Source of the DNA: Eubacterium sp. AB3007
Lineage (GTDB): Bacteria > Bacillota > Clostridia > Peptostreptococcales > Anaerovoracaceae
Assembly: GCF_000688015.1 (NCBI RefSeq)
Contig: NZ_JIAD01000001.1
Location: forward strand, 2,232,001-2,296,000
Direction of reading: 5' to 3'
Length of the DNA stretch: 64,000 nt
Part shown: piece after piece, positions 8,335-17,593 of the stretch
Numbering within the stretch: position 1 is the stretch's first letter
Layout: every line of letters starts with the position of its first letter
Position numbers and translations under genes: made by a program
Notes under the pieces: generated by a model
The model's input: the letters and a program-made list of their open reading frames with translations, nothing else
The model's database searches: none
What the model was told of the DNA's origin: nothing

Positions 8335-9261
8335 ATGGTATATGACAACGTTTTGGACGCAATCGGCCACACCCCGATGATTCGCCTCAAGAAAATGGTG
8401 AAGCCAGATTGGGCACAGGTGCTGGTTAAGTTTGAAGGATTGAACGTTGGAGGTTCTATCAAGACCAGAACTGCCTACAACATGATCTGTGAGGCAGAGC
8501 GGGAGGGGATCCTGAAACCGGATTCCGTCATCGTGGAGCCCACCAGCGGAAACCAGGGGATCGGCCTGGCGCTTGTTGGGGCGGTGAAAGGGTATCATAC
8601 CGTCATTATCATGCCGGATTCGGTCAGTAAGGAGAGAAGGCTTCTGGTGAAGCACTACGGAGCGGAAGTCAGACTGGTACACGACGATGGAAACATCGGA
8701 GAGTGCATCGACAACTGCGTCAAACTCGCCATGAAATTCAAGGAATCAGACGATCGCGTCTTTGTACCGCAACAGTTTGAGAACGAGGCGAACCCTATGG
8801 TCCATCGCCACCATACGGCTCTGGAGATCCTGGAGCAGGTAGCCGGTCCCATCGATGGATTCTGCTCCGGTATCGGTACAGGCGGCACCATCACAGGGAT
8901 AGGGGAGACCCTGAAGGCGCAGAACCCGGACATCATCATCTGGGCCGTTGAGCCTGAGAACGCAGCGATCCTGGCGGGAGGCACCGTGTCCGCCCATGTG
9001 CAGATGGGCATCGGGGATGGGCTCATTCCTACGGTGCTGAACCAGGGGATCTATGAGGGGATCTGTGTCATCTCTGATGAGGAGGCCTTGCGTACGGCAA
9101 GGCGTCTGGCCTCTGAAGAGGGTCTGATGTGCGGTATATCCAGTGGGACCAACGTAGCGGCAGCGCTTCGTATGGCCAAGGCGCTGGGCAAGGGGAAGAC
9201 GGTGGTGACGGTACTTCCGGACACTGCCGAGAGATATTTCAGTACACCGTTATTCGAGTAG
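8335..9261 (+). CDS. cysK: Cysteine synthase (O-acetylserine sulfhydrylase)
   Basis: A fold-type II PLP enzyme of 308 residues, the usual length of CysK. The PLP lysine is in VGGSIKTRTA (Lys~43), the substrate loop is EPTSGNQG, and the phosphate-binding loop is GIGTGGTITG. It would convert O-acetylserine plus sulfide to cysteine in the cytoplasm. The variants around the lysine (SIKTR rather than SVKDR) leave room for a specialised relative. An AGGGAG site precedes the ATG at 8335. The downstream LtaS-like gene starts 28 bp later, so the envelope cluster may share its transcript. Confidence 0.85.
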   Translation: MVYDNVLDAIGHTPMIRLKKMVKPDWAQVLVKFEGLNVGGSIKTRTAYNMICEAEREGILKPDSVIVEPTSGNQGIGLALVGAVKGYHTVIIMPDSVSKERRLLVKHYGAEVRLVHDDGNIGECIDNCVKLAMKFKESDDRVFVPQQFENEANPMVHRHHTALEILEQVAGPIDGFCSGIGTGGTITGIGETLKAQNPDIIIWAVEPENAAILAGGTVSAHVQMGIGDGLIPTVLNQGIYEGICVISDEEALRTARRLASEEGLMCGISSGTNVAAALRMAKALGKGKTVVTVLPDTAERYFSTPLFE

Positions 9262-9288
9262 AACAGGAGGATCAAAATAGTAGAACGT

Positions 9289-11985
9289 ATGGATAACAAG
9301 GGAAAGGGACTTATTGCGAACGTGCGGAAGGAACTCAGCCTGCGCAAGGTAGTGGCTATCATCCTGCTTTTGGCATGCATGTGTTTCATCTATACTCAGC
9401 GAGAGGGGCTTCGGTATCTCCAGTCATATTTTAATGGAGAGGAAGTACATAAGCTGACCCCCAAGGAATACAAACCCTATCGGGGCAGTGCCAACTATGA
9501 GAAGAGAAAGGCCGTGGAGGACGATTATCTGCGGTATCTTTTTGATGTACCAACAGAGCGGATCGTTTCCATGAAAGGCAGCAAGACAGCGACGCAGACC
9601 TTTACCGCGCAGGATTCTTTGCTGCGGCAGGTGCGTCTCACCTTCCACAACCCGTCCACCACGTTGACGGAGGGGCGAGTTGAGGTCTCCATCCGTGACA
9701 AGAACGGAAAGACTATTGCCTCCTCGTCATTGGCAGCCAATCTGGTGGTCAACGATGCCAAGTCGGTATTCGATTTTATGATGAGCAGCGACGCGCTCAA
9801 CGCCGACGAAATCGTGGGCAACAAAGCCAAGGCCTCTACTTCGGAGCTGGCCGGGAAGGCCGTCCAGAAGGGGCAGAAGTACACAGTGGTCATCAAGACC
9901 AAGAAGGTCAAGACGCCCAGCGAGTTCGGTCTGTGCCTGGGAAATGAAGCCTATGATGATGCAGAGGAGACGAAGGTCGCCGGGAAGACTTACAAGGACT
10001 ACCGGTTCTTCATGGGAATCACCTACATCCATACCACCTGGCTGATCTTTTTTGTGTTCATGTTTGGCTTCCTGATGGCGATCCTGTTCATCCTGCTTCC
10101 CTGGCAGTACTTGAGTGAGTGCCTGGGGCGGAAGTTCGGACGCGATATCGACCTGAACAAGTGGATCCTGCGGATTATGTGTGTGTTGACGCCTTTCCTG
10201 CTGCTGTGGATGAACTACAAGGTAGCGGGGCTGAAGCTCGCCAAGATCCTTCACCATGCTAATAAAATGGAGGGACATCTGAACCTTCTGCTCATCGGAC
10301 TCATGGTGGTGGCGATCTACCTGATCTGCAACCGCACCAAACTGACCACCTTACTGAGTACGGCAATAGGCTTTGTGTTTGCGTTCACCAATTACCTGTT
10401 GATCCTATTCCGGGACCAGCCGCTGATGGCGACAGACTTCTCATCCTTCGGGACAGCGATGGACGTGGCAGCCAACTACACGGTGACCTTCAGCAAGGGA
10501 TCCCTGTGGATCATCACCGTAGCAGCGATTTGGTTTCTGGTGGCTTTCGGCATGCGTTCCTACAAGGGCCTTCCGCTGAAGGGCAGACTGGCGATCCTGC
10601 TGATCACCGCTGTCTGGGCGGGGAGCATGTATTACCTGCTCTTCATCAGCACCTTCCTGAAGGACAACGAGATCTATGTGTCCGGATTCAAGCCCAAGTG
10701 GGACTATGAGAACCACGGCTACGCGTTGGCCTTCATGATCACTGCCACCACTGCCAGGGTGCATAAGCCCCACGGTTACTCAGTGGAGGAAGCGGAAAAA
10801 ATCATGGCCAGGTACCAGTCAGACCCCGCCAGCGACAAGGCCGTTGTGTCTACCAAGACCCCCAACATCATCGTCGTCATGAACGAGGCTTTCTCGGAAT
10901 TGAAGGCTAACGGGGACTTTGAGACCAAGGGCGAATATATGCCGTATTTCAACAGCCTGAAAGAGAATACCATCCGCGGAGTCCTGCATCCGTCTATCTT
11001 TGGAGGAAGCACGGCCAACACGGAGTTCGAGTTCCTCACCGGAGATACCACGGCATATATGCCGTTCCACACGGTGCCATATAACAACTACGTTAAGGAA
11101 GGGATGCCGTCTCTGACAACAACGTTGCGGGATTCTGGCTATCAGGAATTGACAGCGTTCCATCCGGGGATGAGTAACTCTTATAACCGGGATGTGGTAT
11201 ACCCCAATCTGGGCTTTGAGAAGTTTATATCCCTGGAAGATATGAAGAATCCGAAGAAGCTTCGGGCTTATGTCTCCGATGATTGTGACTTCAAGACGAT
11301 CATCAAGGAATACAAGAAATACAAGAAAACCGGAAACGTGGCTCCCTGGTTCATGTTCAACGTGACGATCCAGAACCACAGTGATTTCAAGATCAGCAGC
11401 GGGATCGTGCCTCAGGAGGTGGCCATCACCGACAGTGAGGTGAACGAGGAACAGGCGGTCCAGTACCTGAACCTGATCAAGATTTCAGACGACGCTTTTG
11501 GAGACCTGATCGAGTACTTCAAGACTGTGGATGAGCCAACTGTCGTGGTGATGTTCGGTGACCACCAGCCCAGAGTGGGGAACGCCTTTTACCGGGCCCT
11601 TGCCAAACGGCTGAAAGGAAAGGAGAGTTCCTTCCAGATCGAAGAACGTAAGTACAGAGTGCCCTTCGTGATGTGGGCCAACTACGACATTCCAGAGCAG
11701 GATGGTGTGGAGCTTTCGGCGAACTACATGGCGCCGTATCTGCTCCAGAGCATCGGCGGCCGGCTGACCGGCTATGACAAGTTCCTGTTGGATCTGCACA
11801 AAACCGTTCCAGTGAACTCCGCTATCTGCTACAAGGGCGACGACGGCGTGCTCTATGAGCCGGATGCAGAGTCCAAGTACAGCAAGAGGTTGGAGGAGTA
11901 TAAGCTGGTACAGTACAACAACATCATCGACTACAAGAACCGTGTGGACAAGTTCTTCTTCCTGAATAAGGGCGGAGAGAAATAG
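9289..11985 (+). CDS. LtaS-like polyglycerolphosphate/phosphoglycerol transferase, copy 1
   Basis: An 898-residue membrane protein of the alkaline-phosphatase/sulfatase fold. One membrane helix (about 20-38) is followed by a ~180-residue outside domain (about 45-240), then several membrane helices (about 245-475), then the extracellular catalytic domain (from about 520). The catalytic threonine is probably in GGSTANTEFEF (~residue 575), and MFGDHQP (~755) supplies metal ligands. LtaS enzymes move glycerol-phosphate from phosphatidylglycerol to a growing polymer. The large domain between the first and second helices is not typical of LtaS. A close paralogue follows 15 bp downstream. Confidence 0.82.
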   Translation: MDNKGKGLIANVRKELSLRKVVAIILLLACMCFIYTQREGLRYLQSYFNGEEVHKLTPKEYKPYRGSANYEKRKAVEDDYLRYLFDVPTERIVSMKGSKTATQTFTAQDSLLRQVRLTFHNPSTTLTEGRVEVSIRDKNGKTIASSSLAANLVVNDAKSVFDFMMSSDALNADEIVGNKAKASTSELAGKAVQKGQKYTVVIKTKKVKTPSEFGLCLGNEAYDDAEETKVAGKTYKDYRFFMGITYIHTTWLIFFVFMFGFLMAILFILLPWQYLSECLGRKFGRDIDLNKWILRIMCVLTPFLLLWMNYKVAGLKLAKILHHANKMEGHLNLLLIGLMVVAIYLICNRTKLTTLLSTAIGFVFAFTNYLLILFRDQPLMATDFSSFGTAMDVAANYTVTFSKGSLWIITVAAIWFLVAFGMRSYKGLPLKGRLAILLITAVWAGSMYYLLFISTFLKDNEIYVSGFKPKWDYENHGYALAFMITATTARVHKPHGYSVEEAEKIMARYQSDPASDKAVVSTKTPNIIVVMNEAFSELKANGDFETKGEYMPYFNSLKENTIRGVLHPSIFGGSTANTEFEFLTGDTTAYMPFHTVPYNNYVKEGMPSLTTTLRDSGYQELTAFHPGMSNSYNRDVVYPNLGFEKFISLEDMKNPKKLRAYVSDDCDFKTIIKEYKKYKKTGNVAPWFMFNVTIQNHSDFKISSGIVPQEVAITDSEVNEEQAVQYLNLIKISDDAFGDLIEYFKTVDEPTVVVMFGDHQPRVGNAFYRALAKRLKGKESSFQIEERKYRVPFVMWANYDIPEQDGVELSANYMAPYLLQSIGGRLTGYDKFLLDLHKTVPVNSAICYKGDDGVLYEPDAESKYSKRLEEYKLVQYNNIIDYKNRVDKFFFLNKGGEK

Positions 11986-11999
11986 AAAGGGTTTCTGTT

Positions 12000-14684
12000 A
12001 TGATAAAAAAAGCGTTTGGCGCCCTAAAGGAAGAGTTTGGCCTGAAGAAAGTCATCGCCATTCTCATCCTTTTGGCCAGTATGGGGTTCCTGCTGACGCA
12101 GAACGATGGTCTGAAATACAGCAGCAACTACTTTAACAACGAGCACATCAGCCAGATCACCCACAGAGAATATCTTCCCTACAAGCGGAACGATGAAAAG
12201 ATGCAGAAGGTGAAGGATGATGAGCTTCGGTACAAACTGAATATCGGAACGACAAACCTGGCAGATATGCGAGGAAACAGCGTCTGCGAGCAGACCTTCC
12301 AGGCCCAGGAGAAGCAGGTCAAGAGTGCCAATCTGGTGTTTATCAGCAGCGCCGGTGCCCAGACCAGCGGAGAAGTACTGGTGGAGATCATCGACAAGAA
12401 TGGGAAGACACTGTGCTCCTCCGTTATGCCGGCGGGGTCAGTGAAACATAACACACCCACGCTGTTCGACTTTGTGGAAGACAACAGTAAGGTGAACAAG
12501 GCGAAGCTTCTCCAGGGGAAATTCCACATGGAGAAGCTGAAGGGCCGTCCCATCAACAAGGGAGAGGAATACACTCTGCGTGTCAGCGCAAAGAACGTGA
12601 AGAGCCCTGGCACCTTTGGGATCTGCCTGACCGGGGAGAAATATAATGACGACTTCAAGCTCACGGTGAACGGGGAAGATCAGGGCCAGACCCGACTGTT
12701 TGCCACCATCGCCTACATCCATCTGCCCAAGCTGATCGTTGCGATCTTTGTGTTGGGATATCTGCTGGGCTTGCTGCTCGTGTTGCTGCCGCTGAAACAC
12801 ATCAGCGAGGTACTAAGCCGGCGGTGGAAGCGAGAGATCGACCTGAACAAGTGGATCCTGCGCTGCATGTATGTGGTGATGCCGTTCATGCTCTACTGGA
12901 TGAACGGAAAAGCCATGGGTTCCAGACTCGTGTCCATACTGCAGCTGCTTCGATCTGTCTACGGGCTCTGGAACATCGCCGTACTCATCGGCCTGTGGCT
13001 GTTGGTCTATCTGATCTGCAACCGCACCAAGTACTCGGTGATCATTCTGACCGTGATCGGATTCATATTCGCCACCGCCAACTACCTGTTGGTGATGTTC
13101 CGGAACCAGCCGCTGTCCGCAGCGGATTTCCTGTCCATCGGAACCGCCATGGACGTGGCCGCCAGCTATTCTCTGGTGTTCACAAAGCAATTCCTGTGGA
13201 TCGTAGTGTTCGCCACCCTGTTCATCGCGGTGCCCATCGGTCTCACCTCCTACAAGGGGCTTTCCCTGAAGAAGCGTGGAGTACTGCTTCTGGTGACAGC
13301 GGTCCTGTGCGGTTCGGGATACTACACGCTCTATGAGACCAATTATCTGCAGAAGAATGGACTCTTCGTGTCCGGGTTCGATCCCAGTCGAAGCTACAAG
13401 TACAAGGGGGCAGCGTTCTGCTTTGTGATGACCACCACCCAGATCAAGGTGGAGAAGCCAGAGGGATATTCGGCAGAGGAAGCTGCGAAGATTATGGCAG
13501 AGTATCCGTCAGATCCTGCGCCGAAAACGACTGTGCCAACAAAGCAGCAGCCTAATGTTATCGCCATCATGAACGAGTCGTTCTCCGACCTGGGGATCAA
13601 TGGAGAGCTGAAGACCTCCGGACCGTACATGCCCTATTTCTACAGCCTGAAGGAAAACGCTGTTCACGGAATCATGCACGCCTCTGTGTTTGGTGGAGGA
13701 ACAGCCAACTCGGAGTTTGAGTTCCTGACCGGAAACAGCATGGGCTTCATTCCCTTCCGGACAGTACCGTACACCATTTACATCCGGGAGGATGCGCCTT
13801 CGCTGGCAACCACCATGAAGGATTCCGGGTACTGCGGCAATATCGCATTCCATCCGGGGCATGTGACATCCTATAACCGGGATAACGTTTATCCGAAACT
13901 GGGATTTGATGAGTTCATCAGTCTGGATAAGCTCCAGAATCCTAAGCGGATCCGGGCATTCGTGTCAGATGCCTATGACTTTGATGTGATCAAGCAACAG
14001 TACGAGCAGCAACGCGCAAGCGGGAAGAAGGATCCATTCTTCCTGTTCAACGTCACCATCCAGAACCACGGGCAGTACATGACCGCCAACGGCATGGTGC
14101 CCCGGAGCATCGATGTGGAGGATAGCGCCATCAAGAGCGACGAGCAGACCGAACAGTTCATCAACCTGATGAAACTTTCTGACGATGCTTTCAAGGATCT
14201 GGTGGAGTATTTCAAGAAGGTGAAGGAGCCAACGGTGATCCTGATGTTTGGTGATCATCAGCCTAACGTAGGAGATCTGTTCTTCGACACCATGAAAGAC
14301 CGCATGGATCCGAATATGGATCCGGTGGAGAAGAGCGAGACCAGATACAAGGTGCCCTTCATCATCTGGGCCAATTATGATATCCAGGAGAAGGATGACG
14401 TAGAGATCAGCGCCAACTATCTGCGGCCGTATCTGCTGCAGACGGTGGGCGCCAGCATGACAGGCCATGACAAGTTCCTGATGGACACGTACAAGCAGAT
14501 TCCGGTGAGAACGGCCAACTGCTTCCGCGGGGCCAACGGTGTGCTGTACCCGTACAGCGCATCCTCCCCATATGACGAAGCGATGCGAAAATATCAGATC
14601 GTCCAGTACAACAATCTGGTGGATCAGAAGAACCGGGTCAACGATTTCTTCTATCTTAAGAAAGAACAGAAAGGGAATAACTGA
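12000..14684 (+). CDS. LtaS-like polyglycerolphosphate/phosphoglycerol transferase, copy 2
   Basis: An 894-residue tandem paralogue of the preceding gene with the same layout: helix at about 18-36, outside domain, membrane bundle, C-terminal sulfatase-like domain with GGGTANSEFEF (~residue 565) and MFGDHQP (~749). The shared DLNKWILR and LICNRTK blocks show it arose by duplication. Two such enzymes may divide primer and polymerase roles, as known for some LTA systems, or may decorate different carriers. It starts 15 bp after copy 1 and its TGA overlaps the next gene's ATG by one base, so it is in the same operon. Confidence 0.82.
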   Translation: MIKKAFGALKEEFGLKKVIAILILLASMGFLLTQNDGLKYSSNYFNNEHISQITHREYLPYKRNDEKMQKVKDDELRYKLNIGTTNLADMRGNSVCEQTFQAQEKQVKSANLVFISSAGAQTSGEVLVEIIDKNGKTLCSSVMPAGSVKHNTPTLFDFVEDNSKVNKAKLLQGKFHMEKLKGRPINKGEEYTLRVSAKNVKSPGTFGICLTGEKYNDDFKLTVNGEDQGQTRLFATIAYIHLPKLIVAIFVLGYLLGLLLVLLPLKHISEVLSRRWKREIDLNKWILRCMYVVMPFMLYWMNGKAMGSRLVSILQLLRSVYGLWNIAVLIGLWLLVYLICNRTKYSVIILTVIGFIFATANYLLVMFRNQPLSAADFLSIGTAMDVAASYSLVFTKQFLWIVVFATLFIAVPIGLTSYKGLSLKKRGVLLLVTAVLCGSGYYTLYETNYLQKNGLFVSGFDPSRSYKYKGAAFCFVMTTTQIKVEKPEGYSAEEAAKIMAEYPSDPAPKTTVPTKQQPNVIAIMNESFSDLGINGELKTSGPYMPYFYSLKENAVHGIMHASVFGGGTANSEFEFLTGNSMGFIPFRTVPYTIYIREDAPSLATTMKDSGYCGNIAFHPGHVTSYNRDNVYPKLGFDEFISLDKLQNPKRIRAFVSDAYDFDVIKQQYEQQRASGKKDPFFLFNVTIQNHGQYMTANGMVPRSIDVEDSAIKSDEQTEQFINLMKLSDDAFKDLVEYFKKVKEPTVILMFGDHQPNVGDLFFDTMKDRMDPNMDPVEKSETRYKVPFIIWANYDIQEKDDVEISANYLRPYLLQTVGASMTGHDKFLMDTYKQIPVRTANCFRGANGVLYPYSASSPYDEAMRKYQIVQYNNLVDQKNRVNDFFYLKKEQKGNN

Positions 14685-15961
14685 TGAGTCTGAAACGGGA
14701 CATTTACAAGCAGATCGTGCACATTGCCAAGGGGTACGCGAGGAACCATGAGGGGTTTCGAAAGTGGGCCAAGAAACTCAATTACGATGTGAAACTGAAG
14801 AAGTACCAGCGACTGGCGAAGAAGACACCTACCGACCCGAAGCTGATCTATTTCAACACCTTCAAGGGAGGCGCCTATAGCGACAGTCCCAAGGCCATCT
14901 ACGAGGAATTGCTGAAGGACCCCCGTTTCGATGATTATCGGTTCGTCTGGACCTTCGAAGAGCCGGAATCGTACCGGTTCCTGGAGAAGAACCCTCGGAC
15001 CACCGTTGTTCAGCGGACAGAGAAGGAGGAAATCGACGCCATCAACCGAGCTGGCTGGTGGATCACCAATTACCGCATGTTCGATTTCTACGTCCCCAAG
15101 AAGGATCAGGTGTATGTCCAGTGCTGGCACGGAACTCCGCTGAAGCGACTGGGATACGACATCACCGCCGGGGATAACGCCATGAACTCCGCTGAGGAGA
15201 TCTGGGAAAAGTACGAGCGAGACACCAAGCGGTTCAAGTACCTGATCTCGCCCACCCGTTGGGTCAGTGAGAAGTTCACCACCGCCTGGAACCTGAAGGC
15301 ATTTGGCAAGGAGGACGCCATCATCGAGGAAGGCTACCCCAGAAACGATCGGCTCATCAACGCCGGCCCGGAGGAGGTCAGGGCGCTGAAGGAACAGTTG
15401 GGACTGGCAGACATCGGTGATCGGAAGATCATCCTGTACGCTCCCACCTGGAGGGACAATCAGTACACCAATGGAGTGGGATACACCTACAAGACAGAAG
15501 TGGATTTTGACAAGTTGCAGCGAGAACTCGGGGAGGATTACGTGATTCTCTTCCGCGCCCACTATCTGGTGGCCAACGAGTTCGACTTCCGGAAATACGA
15601 AGGCTTCATCTACGATGTGTCCAAGCACGATGATATCAACGATCTGTACCTGGTGGCGGATCTTCTGGTGACAGACTATTCCAGTGTGTTCTTTGACTAC
15701 GCCAACCTGCGAAGACCCATCATCTATTATATGTATGACATGGATTACTACCGGGATGGCCTGCGTGGGTTCTACCTTTCTCTGGATGAGTTGCCGGGCC
15801 CCATCGTCAAGGAAGAAGATGGTCTGATCGCGTCGATCCGTGATCTGTCTGAGAACTTCCAGGTGGATGAGAAATATCGGGCATTTAATGATAAGTTCAA
15901 CTATCTGGACGATGGAAACGCGACCAGACGAGTGATCGAGAAGATATTCTTCAGTAAGTGA
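14684..15961 (+). CDS. CDP-glycerol glycerophosphotransferase family protein (TagF/TagB-like)
   Basis: A 425-residue cytoplasmic/peripheral GT-B enzyme of the CDP-glycerol:poly(glycerophosphate) family. The diagnostic QCWHGTPLKRLGYD block (~residue 146) and the nucleotide-binding DYSSVFFDYA block (~331) are intact, as is the YAPTWRDN motif. It would add glycerol-phosphate units from CDP-glycerol to a lipid-linked teichoic-acid precursor. At this length it lacks the extra N-terminal domain of long TagF polymerases. Translation is coupled to the upstream LtaS-like gene (TGATG overlap). Confidence 0.88.
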   Translation: MSLKRDIYKQIVHIAKGYARNHEGFRKWAKKLNYDVKLKKYQRLAKKTPTDPKLIYFNTFKGGAYSDSPKAIYEELLKDPRFDDYRFVWTFEEPESYRFLEKNPRTTVVQRTEKEEIDAINRAGWWITNYRMFDFYVPKKDQVYVQCWHGTPLKRLGYDITAGDNAMNSAEEIWEKYERDTKRFKYLISPTRWVSEKFTTAWNLKAFGKEDAIIEEGYPRNDRLINAGPEEVRALKEQLGLADIGDRKIILYAPTWRDNQYTNGVGYTYKTEVDFDKLQRELGEDYVILFRAHYLVANEFDFRKYEGFIYDVSKHDDINDLYLVADLLVTDYSSVFFDYANLRRPIIYYMYDMDYYRDGLRGFYLSLDELPGPIVKEEDGLIASIRDLSENFQVDEKYRAFNDKFNYLDDGNATRRVIEKIFFSK

Positions 15962-16005
15962 CCGATGAAACGAGCGTTGCAACGAGCCTGAGAGAGGCTG
16001 CAGGG

Positions 16006-16034
16006 TTGCGGTACCAGGCGCTATATGGTACAAT
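16006..16034 (+). promoter_or_regulatory. Sigma-A-type promoter before tagD
   Basis: TTGCGG (16006-16011), 17-bp spacer, TACAAT (16029-16034) with an upstream TGG. It lies in the 104-bp gap before tagD and would give a second transcript for TagD and the export genes. Confidence 0.65.
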
Positions 16035-16065
16035 AAAGAAAATTTCCAAACAGGAGGAGATTGCT

Positions 16066-16458
16066 TTGAAGAAAGTCATTACATATGGAACTTACGATCT
16101 TCTGCACTACGGACATGTGAATCTTCTGCAGAGAGCGAAAGCCCTGGGAGATTATCTGATCGTGGCTCTTTCCACGGATGAGTTCAACTGGAACGAGAAG
16201 CAAAAGAAATGCTATTTCACATATGAGGAGAGGAAGCGCCTGGTAGAGGCGATTCGCTATGTAGATCTGGTGATCCCGGAAGAGAGCTGGGATCAGAAGA
16301 TCAGCGACATCAAGGAATTCAAGGCCGATGTGTTTGTCATCGGCGATGACTGGGAAGGGAAATTCGATTTCCTGAAGGATTACTGCGAGGTTGTCTATCT
16401 GCCGCGTACCCCGGAGATCTCTACCACCCAGATCAAGCAGAACCTGAAAAACAAGTAA
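16066..16458 (+). CDS. tagD: Glycerol-3-phosphate cytidylyltransferase
   Basis: A 130-residue nucleotidyltransferase, the normal TagD length, with the LHYGH (HxGH) active-site motif near residue 14-17 and the RTPEISTTQI signature near the C-terminus. It makes CDP-glycerol from CTP and glycerol-3-phosphate, the donor for the glycerophosphotransferases around it. The start is TTG at 16066 with AGGAGGAG eight bases upstream. The frame stays open back to 15958, but that extension has no counterpart in TagD and crosses a promoter. Confidence 0.93.
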   Translation: MKKVITYGTYDLLHYGHVNLLQRAKALGDYLIVALSTDEFNWNEKQKKCYFTYEERKRLVEAIRYVDLVIPEESWDQKISDIKEFKADVFVIGDDWEGKFDFLKDYCEVVYLPRTPEISTTQIKQNLKNK

Positions 16459-16471
16459 CCCCGGAGGCATT

Positions 16472-17593
16472 TTGAAAAAGCTGGTGGTGAAAGTGATCGT
16501 CGGAATTCTCAGCCTGATATATATGTTTATCAGGCTTTTTCCAGTGGGACACAGAGTGACACTGGTGAGCTGGCAGAGTAACCGACCGACTCTGGACTTT
16601 CGACTTCTGGCAGAGGCCCTCCGAAGGGAAGATCCTTCGCTGGAGGTGGTGCTTCTGTGTCGCAAGATGGAGCGGACCCTACCCGGCATGCTGGCATATA
16701 TCCCACAGGTACTCCGCCAGATGAAGGCCTTCGCCTCCTCCCAGATGGTGGTGGCGGATTCCTACTGCATCCCTTTGAGCGTGCTCCGGCACAAGGACTC
16801 GCTTAAGGTCATGCAGATCTGGCATGCTCTCAGTGCCATCAAGATGTTCGGCTGGCAGACGGTGGGGAAGGAAACAGGCACCTCTCCCCTGATCGCGGAG
16901 ACGATGCATATGCACCGAAACTACGATTATATCGCCTGCGCCAGCGAGGTGACGGCGACCTACTTCTGTGAGGCTTTCGGCTATGACCATTCCTATGTGG
17001 TCAGGCTTGGCCTCCCAAGGATCGACTACATCCTGCAGGAGGATCCGGAGACAGTGGCCGCGATCAGAGAGGCATATCCCTTCTTCGAAAACGGGCGGAA
17101 GAACATCTATTACGTGCCCACACTGCGAAAGATCACCGGCGTACGGTTCGACGATCTGGCAACACAGATCGACCGGGAACGCTACAACCTGATTGTCCGC
17201 CTTCATCCATTGGACCGGTACCGGCAGGACCTGCCCCATGGAGAAGGCATTTACTACGTTAACGATTTCGACACCTACAGCCTGATGAAGGCCTGCGATG
17301 CCATCATCAGCGATTACTCCTCCTTCGTGGTGGAGGCCAGCCTGGTAGACAAAGCCCTGTATCTCTACACCTATGATCTGGAAGAGTACGAGCAGAACAC
17401 AGGGCTGAATGTACGCTACGAAGAAGAAGCTATCGGGAAGTATCAGTTCCGGGACGCAGGTGCTTTGGTGCAGGCCATGGAGGAGCCTTATGACTTCGCT
17501 GCATTGCACACCTTTCGGCAGAAGTTTGTGGATGTGGATACGGAGGACTGTGCCGGACAGATGGCACGGTTCATCATAGAGAAGGGGTGCTAG
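16472..17593 (+). CDS. CDP-glycerol glycerophosphotransferase family protein, TagB-like
   Basis: A 373-residue enzyme with an N-terminal hydrophobic segment (about 7-24) and a divergent glycerophosphotransferase domain: QIWHALSAIKMFG replaces the usual CWHGTPLK block, with SDYSSFVVEA later. This divergence and the N-terminal anchor fit a TagB-like primase that adds the first glycerol-phosphate, though that is inference. The start is TTG at 16472 with CCGGAGGC upstream. It lies 13 bp after tagD and abuts the next gene. Confidence 0.8.
   Translation: MKKLVVKVIVGILSLIYMFIRLFPVGHRVTLVSWQSNRPTLDFRLLAEALRREDPSLEVVLLCRKMERTLPGMLAYIPQVLRQMKAFASSQMVVADSYCIPLSVLRHKDSLKVMQIWHALSAIKMFGWQTVGKETGTSPLIAETMHMHRNYDYIACASEVTATYFCEAFGYDHSYVVRLGLPRIDYILQEDPETVAAIREAYPFFENGRKNIYYVPTLRKITGVRFDDLATQIDRERYNLIVRLHPLDRYRQDLPHGEGIYYVNDFDTYSLMKACDAIISDYSSFVVEASLVDKALYLYTYDLEEYEQNTGLNVRYEEEAIGKYQFRDAGALVQAMEEPYDFAALHTFRQKFVDVDTEDCAGQMARFIIEKGC

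Noticed and set aside
15958..16065. N-terminal extension of TagD from GTG 15958
   Set aside because: It overlaps a promoter, and TagD of ~130 residues starts at TTG 16066 with a strong ribosome binding site.
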